A stretch of DNA of 64,000 bases from NCBI GenBank assembly GCA_016785225.1, contig JAFBJZ010000827.1, positions 1-64,000 of the forward strand, written 5' to 3'. Shown piece by piece: positions 53,101-62,100 of this stretch. The first letter of the stretch is position 1, and each line of letters opens with the position of its first letter. The stretch is from Psettodes erumei (lineage: Eukaryota; Chordata; Actinopteri; Pleuronectiformes; Psettodidae). A program made the position numbers and the translations under genes. Below the pieces are notes generated by a model that saw only the letters and a program-made list of their open reading frames with translations, was not told the origin of the DNA and did not search any database.

Positions 53101-56100
53101 ATGAACAAAATAGCTAACTCCCCTCTGTTTCCCCTGCAGACAAACCAGGCCCTCCAGCCTCTGTGAAAATCTCTAAAGTGTTTGCAGACCGTGTTAAGAT
53201 TCGATGGGAGCCCCCACTTGCAGACGGTGGCTCTGAGATCACAAACTACATCATCGAGAAGCGTGGAGACTAGCAGGGCCAACTGGGCGCTGGTCACCTC
53301 CAACATCCACGGACACATCACCGACTGCTCAGTGGAGAAACTCATTGAAGGACACGAGTACCAGTTCAGAGTCAGTGCTGAGAACCAGTATGGTGTGGGA
53401 GATCCCACCATGACTGACGCCACTATGGTCAAGAACCCGTATGGTACGTTAAGACCACTGCAGCTGAAATCCCTTAACCTACAGTTAGACATATTGTAAT
53501 GATTAAAACTGCTGAAGTATGTTTAAATGATTTGTGACACATCTTTATTATCACACACCAGGCCTCGCCACTATAACTGTCACTCATCAGCCTTGTTTTT
53601 AATAGTTTTATTTCACAGTTCAGTCCCTTCAAATTCGCTGCATTGATCAATATTTGATGAACGATGCAGCACATTTTACCTGTGGATTAGGTAAAATAAA
53701 CTCTCATACCACTGGGATTTTATCATGACCTTATATTTTCCCTCAGATGTTCCTGGTCCATGCGAGCCACCAGTCATCACCAACATTACCAAAGACTCCA
53801 TGACAGTAAGCTGGAAGGCTCCCGCCAACGACGGCAAGGCTCCCATCCTGGGCTACATGGTGGAGAAACGTGATGCCACTGAGCTTACCTGGGCTAAGGT
53901 CAACCGCCGGCCAGTAATCGACAGGACCATCAAGGCCGCTCAGCTGACTGAGGGCTCTGAGTACGAGTTCAGAGTCATCGCCATGAACAAAGCTGGTCTG
54001 GGCAAACCCAGTGATGCATCCAACGCTGCACTGGCTGTAGATCCTGTCTGTGAGTATCTGCTTTTAAACACACTTTTGAGAAATGAAACAAAACTGACAG
54101 GGCTGATATTAGCAAGTATCAATCAAATGAACTATATTTTTACCTATAAAATTATAACATTATTCTCCAGATCCTCCCGGCCCACCTGCCTTCCCCAAGG
54201 TTGTGGACTCCACCAAGAGCTCTATCAGGCTTAGCTGGACCAAACCCGCGTATGACGGTGGCTGTGAGATCATTGGCTACCTGGTGGAGTGCAAGAGAGT
54301 GGAGGCTGAGGACTGGACCAAGTGCAATATACCGAAAAAGCTCCAGGCCACCAAGTTCCTGGTGACTGGCCTGATGGACAACACAGAATACCAGTTCAGA
54401 GTCTCTGCTTTTAACAGGATCGGCTTCAGTGAGCCCAGCGAGGTCCCTGGAAACCACATGGCTAAAGACATCCTCAGTGAGTTCCTCAACTCTTCATTTT
54501 ACCAGTTTATTTTGAAAAATGTTTCACTGAAAGAGTCATCGTCTGTACAGATGTAGTCACTAAATTAAATTCAGATGTAGTTACTGCTTCAGCTAATGTC
54601 ATGACATGAGGTGATAAAATTCATGACTGATTTAAAACTTTTCATTTTAAAACCCGTCTTATGGGTGTAGCAGACCCCCATACAGCAGGGTGGCTTTGAT
54701 AGTGAGTGCCATCTAATATGCTGTGACCCCAAGCCACATTTCTTCCCACTGGATCACAGTCTTCACTAAAAATGTCTGCCTGTCTATAAAAAACAGCATG
54801 AAAACAGAACAGGAATATATGGTTTTGGAATTTTATCAATTTATCTAACTAATAACACACAAATGAACATCATCAGTTAAAGTCTTGAACACAAACGCTC
54901 GCGTTTACATTTGGTGAAAATTCCAAATGCAATATAATGATATTGTTCATTAGTTATCCTGAAAAATATTAGAATAGTTTTCATTGTGCATCATTATTTC
55001 AAACAGCATGTAATATAATAATGAACATTCTTGGAAAACTATATTTATGTTGATTGTGCACTAACTAACATCGCTATCATCTAAAATTAGCACTGGAGTG
55101 AGTGATATAACAGTTCTGTTTAATAAGGGATTTTCTGTCGCTCCTCCAGTTGCTCCTGAAGCTGAGCTGGATGCTGATCTGAGAAAGGCTTTGGTCCTTC
55201 GAGCTGGCGTCACTATGAGGCTCTACGTCCCCCTAAGAGGACGTCCGGCACCAAAGGTGACATGGACAAAGGTGAATGCCAACCTGAAGGAGAGGCAGGG
55301 CCTTCTGATCAAGACGTCAGACTGGGACACCCTGCTGATGATCGAGGGAGTTAACAGATACGATGCTGGCAAATATGTCCTCACGCTGGAGAACAGCAGC
55401 GGCTCCAAGAGCTACACCATCGTGGTCAAGGTCCTTGGTAAGTATGTCAGACATAGTTCATGATGAAAAGATTTTTTCTCTCTCATCATGTGTGTCTGTC
55501 ACCTGATTTGAATTTTCAGTTTCACTGAACAAAAATTCTGAGCCACAGATACTGCCCCCCCCCACTTAGATTCTCCCGGACCACCTGTGAACCTGATCGT
55601 AAAGGAGACCTCCAGAAGCCACGCCTGCATCACCTGGGACCCCCCACTGATTGACGGTGGCGGCCCAGTGAAGAGCTACATTGTGGAGAAGCGTCTGGCT
55701 GAGAGGAAGGCCTGGACCTGTGTGTCGGCAGAGTGCCCCAAGACCTCCTTCAGGATCACCAACCTGGAGGCGGGTCAGGCCTACTGCTTCAGAGTGCTGG
55801 CTGAAAACGCATATGGCATCGGAGAAGGCTGTGAGACCCCCGGCAGTATCAGAGCCTCAGGTAGCTGCATTTTGTTGTTCTTTTGCATAGATTAGGACAG
55901 AGTAGAATATTTGTCACAGTATGTGAAAAGGATTATTTTAGATCCTTAGAGTTTGAATTCAATGACGTGAAGTCAGTGTGTCAATCATAGCTACTGCCCA
56001 GACAGCAAATGGACTAAAAAACAAGCAAGCGGATAGTATACAATCAGAACTGGATAATAGAGTAAGAGTCAAGATCAGTGGCCAAGACAAAAACATAACA

Positions 56101-59100
56101 AAAACAACCACTCTATTAAATCTGTCCTTTTCAGAGCAACCTGGTCAAGTGACAGATTTCAGAGCTCAGAAGACCACCAAAGACTCGATCACCCTGGGCT
56201 GGAAGAAGCCCATCAGCGATGGTGGAAGCCACGTTACCGCTTATATCCTGGAGCAGAGTGAAGGCGAGGAGAAGTGGAAGCAAATCATGAAGGGCAAGAA
56301 CACCTCACACACCATTGGTGGGCTGACTGACGGCAAGGAGTACTTTTTCAGAGTCAAGGCACTTAACGAGTCCGGAGAGGGCCCACCCACTGAACTCGTG
56401 TTGTCGCCAAAGACCAGTTTGGTAAGAAATCACTGACACAGTGACTCAGTCATCGTGCCACATATTATTAGCTACATTTGGGTTTTTTTACTAGAACATG
56501 TCTAATTATTCTGATGATGATGATAATCCTTTGGATTTCAGTGCTACCTGACTGCAATTTGAGCAGTCTGCAGGATGGCTGCTATGTCGTTAAAGAGGGC
56601 AGCACTACACGTATAAACATCCCCATCATCGGAGTGCCCTACCCTGTTGCCACCTGGAAGAAGGGTGACGTGGCACTTGGGGATACCGGCAGGATGTGCG
56701 TGGAGGCATCTCAGGGTGTAACCACCTTGCTGATCAGAGACTGCCAGAGAGGAGATGCCGAAACCTACACCATCAATGTCAAGAACAGCGCCGGCTCCAA
56801 GGACTGCAAACTTCAGCTGAAGGTGGTTGGCAAGCCAGGCATCTGCACTGGACCTATTAGTTTCGATGAGATCACTGCCGATGGCATCACTCTTGAGTGG
56901 GGCCCACCTAAAGATGACGGCGGTGCAGAGGTCTCTAACTACATTGTGGAGAAGAGGAGGTCAACAGACAATAAGTGGGCCACAGTGGCTTCAGCCCTGC
57001 AGAAGACCACCATGAGAGTGATTAGGCTCCATGATGGAGTAGAGTACATCTTCAGAGTGTTCGCTGAGAACAAATATGGGGTTGGAGAGTATCTGAGGTC
57101 TGACGCTGTCATTGCCCAGCATCCATTCAGTGAGTATCTCAGATACTAATGCTAATTAAATAGTTGATTACATTTTGGCAAGAGGCAATCTCATACATTT
57201 TCAATAATGTAAAGGTAAAAATTACTGTGCTTCATGAAGACAACATGTGAACTTCACTGTAGTTTGTTCAATGGAGTTTCATTTCTTACCTCCTTTCCTA
57301 ATGCCTCTGTCCCCCTCTGCTTCTTCCAGATGTGCCTGAGGCACCTGCTCCTCCAGAAATTGTGAGCATTCGCCATGAGTCTGCTATCTTGACTTGGGCT
57401 GATCCAAAGGACAGTGGTGGCTCCCCTATTACCGGTAATATACTTTGATGAATATGAGTTTGTAATTCAGCTTTAGCAAAAAGCAAATAGCAATAATCGT
57501 GGCTTATTGATTTATGGTTCTCTGTAGGATATCATGTGGAGTTTAAAGAGAGGAACAGTCTGTTGTGGAAACGGGCCACTAAGACTCCTCTGAGAGTGAA
57601 GGAGTGCAGAGTCACTGGCCTGATAGAGGGACTAGAGTACGAGTTCAGGGTGATGGCAATGAACATGGCCGGCATAGGAAAGGCAAGCAAGGCCACTGAG
57701 GCTTTGGTGGCCCTGGATCCTATTGGTAAGTACAAGTCTTTCTTTTCCTAAAAGAAAGAATTTCTTCTTTTGCAACAGTTTTTATTACAGTCTTTGATAC
57801 TTGAATGTAAAGGCTGTCACTTGGTGTTTACTTTGTGTTAGATCCTCCTGGCAAGCCTGAAGTGATTAATGTCACCAGGAGCACGGTTACTCTGATTTGG
57901 ACTGCTCCCAAATATGATGGTGGCTACAAGCTGATTGGCTACATGGTGGAGAAGCTGGAGGCTGGTGGCAAGACCTGGATGAAGGCCAATCATGTCAACG
58001 TTCAGGGCTGTGCATTCACCGTCCCTGACCTGACAGAGGGATCTCAGTATCAATTCAGGATCAGGGCCAAGAACGCTGCAGGGGCTGTCAGCGTTCCTTC
58101 AGAGTCTACTGACCTTCTGACCTGCAAGGAAGAGTATGGTAAGATGAATAATAAACTGATTCAGGAAGTTTGGCACATAATATTTGTGGGTTAATTCAGG
58201 TCCTTAAACATTGCAGTTTTACAAATATGTGTAAAAATCATGTCATGAATTTTAATTTATTGAGTTCATTTATTGAGACATGTATAATGCAACTATCTTC
58301 CATCCTCTCTGCAGAGCCCCCATCAATCACTATCGACCCAGACATGAAGGACGGTGTATCAGTCAGGGCAGGAGATACCATTGTGGTCTCAGCCTCCAAG
58401 ATTGTGGGCAAACCTCCACCCACTTCTGTTTGGTCCAAGGGAGGTCGTGAGTTAAAGAACTCTGACATTGTCACCATTACCAGCACTCCCACCTCCTCTA
58501 CTCTGTCCATCAAGTACGCAAGCCGGAAGAACACAGGAGAGTACACTATCACTGCTAGCAATCCATTTGGCATCAAGGAAGAACATGTAAAGGTGAAGGT
58601 ACTGGATGTGCCTGGACCTCCAGGCCCCATTGAAGCCAGTAACATTTCAGCAGAGAAGTGTACTCTGACCTGGCTTCCACCAGAGGAGGATGGTGGCTGC
58701 TCTATCAAATCCTACTTCCTTGAGAAAAGAGAGACCAGCCGCCTGCAATGGACCAAGCTAGCTGAAAATGTCATGGATTGCAGACATGTTGCCAGCAAGC
58801 TGATCAAAGGCAATGAGTACATCTTCAGAGTGTCTGCTGTAAACCAGTATGGCACTGGAGACTCAAGCCAGTCTGGTCCAGTCAAAATGGTTGACAGTTT
58901 TGGTAAGTTTATATAGAATTAAAATTTTAATTTAATTTGATGAATAGATTTTTCTGTAAAAAGAAAATTAAAAATTAATTTAACTATTCTAACCATAGAT
59001 AATGAAAAGTATAGGTATAACTAATCCAAATGTTCTTACATGTTTTGTATGCACAGGCCCACCAGGCCCACCCTCAGTCCCAGAGATTGATAACGTCAGT

Positions 59101-62100
59101 AGGAATGCTGTCACCATTTCATGGAAGAGACCGGCAAAGGATGGTGGAAGTGACATCAGAGGATATTGTGTAGAGAGGAAAGAGAGGAGAGGAATGAGAT
59201 GGGTAAGAGCATCTAAGAGGTCAATCCCTGACCTGCGCTTTAAGGTGCAAGGCCTAAGTGAGGGAGTAGAGTATGAGTTTAGAGTCACTGCTGAGAACAA
59301 GGCAGGATTTGGGGAGCCAAGTGAACCGTCACACCCTGTGATGACCAAAGACATTGTCTGTGAGTAAAACTGGACTTTCACTTGTTTATAAAAAAAGAAA
59401 TGCAAGCACTATTGTAAATAAGGCCCTCAATAACTTAAAAAATGTTTATTTTTGTTGTTTATTAGATCCACCTGGTCCTCCATCCAATCCCAGAATTACA
59501 GACACTACAAAAACAACAGCCACCTTTGCCTGGGGCCGACCCCACTATGATGGTGGTCTGGAAGTTGACGGATATATTGTTGAGTACAAAAAGGAGGGGC
59601 ATGATGACTGGGAGACAGCAACACAGTACCCACTGAAAGCTAATGAACATGTTATTGGTAAACTTCAAAAAGGTGGCAAATACCACTTCAGAGTAAGCGC
59701 TGTAAACTCTGAAGGAGTTGGTGAGCCTGCAGAGGTTGAGAAAGTGACTGAACTCGTGGACCAGGAGGCACTCCCAGACTTTGAGTTGGATGCTGAACTC
59801 AGGAGAACCCTGGTGGTCAGGTGTCGTGCATCAATCCGTATGTTTGTTCCCATTAGGGGCCGTCCTGTTCCTGAAGTAACGTGGAGCAAAGATGATACCA
59901 ACCTGAAAACCCGTGCACACATTGACACCACAGAGTCTTACACTCTCCTGGTTATTCCTGACTGCACCAGATACGATGCTGGGAAATACCACCTCTGTCT
60001 GGAGAATGTCGCTGGAAAGAAGACAGGGTTTGTTAATGTGAAAGTTCTGGACACACCTGGACCACCAGTCAACCTCAAACCTAGAGAGATCACTAAGAAC
60101 AGTATCACCCTCCAGTGGGAAATCCCCATAATTGATGGTGGTTCTAAGATTCATAACTACATTGTTGAAAAGAGAGAGGCCACCAAGAAGGCCTACACTG
60201 TGCTAAGTACCACATGGCAGAAGTGTTCCTTCAAAATTCCAGACCTTGAAGAGGGATCTTACTATTACTTCCGTGTCTCTGCTGAGAATGACCTGGGTGT
60301 AGGCGAGCCCGCTGAAACCCCTGAACCAATCAGAGTGTCACAAGCCCCCTCTGCACCAGAGAACTTGTATGTCACAGATGTGACCGCGGACAGTGCCAGC
60401 CTTGCATGGATCAAGCCCCTACATGATGGCGGCAGCTTGATCACTGGATACGTCATTGAAGCCCAGAAGAAGGACACTGACCACTGGGTCCATGTGGCCA
60501 CCATCAAGGCTCTGGACTACACTGTCACAGATCTGATTGAGGGCGCAGAGTATACCTTCCGTATCATGGCTGTCAATGCATCAGGTAGGAGTGACCCCCG
60601 AGAGAGCAGGCCTGCTATTATCAAAGAGCAGACTTCCCCTCCTTCCTTTGACCTACGTGGCGTCTACCAGAAGACTGTGATTGCCAAGGCAAGGGACCGC
60701 GTCAAGGTGGAGATCCCAGTGCTTGGCAAACCCAAACCTGTGGTTTCCTGGAAAAAGGGAGATGTAGTGCTCAAGGAGACACAAAGAATTAACACTGAAA
60801 CCACACCAACATCAACGATCCTAAACATCAGTGAGATCAAGAGGACTGATGGAGGCCAGTATTCCATGACTGGAAAGAACATGTTGGGTACAGTGACTGA
60901 GACAATCACAATCCTAGTCCATGACATTCCAGGTCCTCCCACTGGTCCTATCAAGCTGGATGAGGTCTCATGTGACTATATTATTATGTCCTGGGAGACA
61001 CCAGAGAATGATGGAGGTGTTCCCATCAATAACTATATTGTTGAGATGAGGGAGACTACCGGTACTTCGTGGGTGGAGTTGGCAGCTACAGTAATCCGCA
61101 CCACATTCAAGGCAGCTCGACTAAACACTGGAACTGAATATCAGTTCCGTGTCAAAGCCCAGAACAGATATGGTATTGGACCATGCATTGTCTCTGCCCC
61201 TGTGGTAGCTGCATATCCATTTGATGTGCCAAGCCAACCAGGCATTCCTGTGGTCACATCTTTCAACAAGGATGCTATGACCTTGAGCTGGAATGAGCCA
61301 TCCTCTGATGGAGGTAGTCCTATCCTAGGCTATCATGTGGAAAGAAAAGAGAAAAACAGCATTTTATGGCAGAGGATCAGCAAAGCTCTTGTTATTGGAA
61401 ATATCTTCAAATCAACAGGCCTTGTTGATGGAATTGTATATGAACACCGTGTTACTGCAGAAAACATGGCTGGTCTCAGCAAACCAAGCAAACCCTCTGA
61501 GCCTTTGTATGCTTTGGACCCAGTTGATGCACCAGGCAGGCCGGTGGCACTGAATATAACCAGACATGAGGTGACAGTGTCATGGACCAAACCAGAGGGA
61601 GACGGTGGATTTTCCATCACAGGATACACAGTGGAGAGGAGAGAGATGCCCAATGGACGTTGGCTCAAAGCCAACTTCAATAACATCCTAGAAACCATTT
61701 ACACAGTCAGTGGTCTGACTGAAGATGCAACTTATGAATTCCGAATTTTTGCTAGAAACTCAGCAGGTGCTGTCAGTGCTCCATCACAGTCATCAGAGGC
61801 AATCACATGCAGAGACGATGTTGAAGAGCCCAGGCTTGATGTTGACTCATTGTATAGCAGCAATGTTGTTGTCATGGCTGGAGAGATATTCAAGTTGGAG
61901 GCCAATGTGACTGGCAGGCCAATTCCATCTCTGGTATGGACCAAGGAAGGAAAGGAGCTTGAGGATACAGCCAAGCTGGAGATAAAGACATCTGACTTCC
62001 ACACAACTCTAATAAACAAAGATTCCCTGAGGAGAGATGGTGGCGCCTTTACTCTGACTGCCAGCAATCCAGGTGGTTTTGCAAAGTTCACATTTAATGT

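Noticed and set aside
55978..56134. Open frame extending upstream of the Fn3 exon at 56135 ([15 protein letters not shown]...)
   Set aside because: Read-through into the intron; the normal acceptor ttttcag at 56134 begins the Fn3 in the expected phase.
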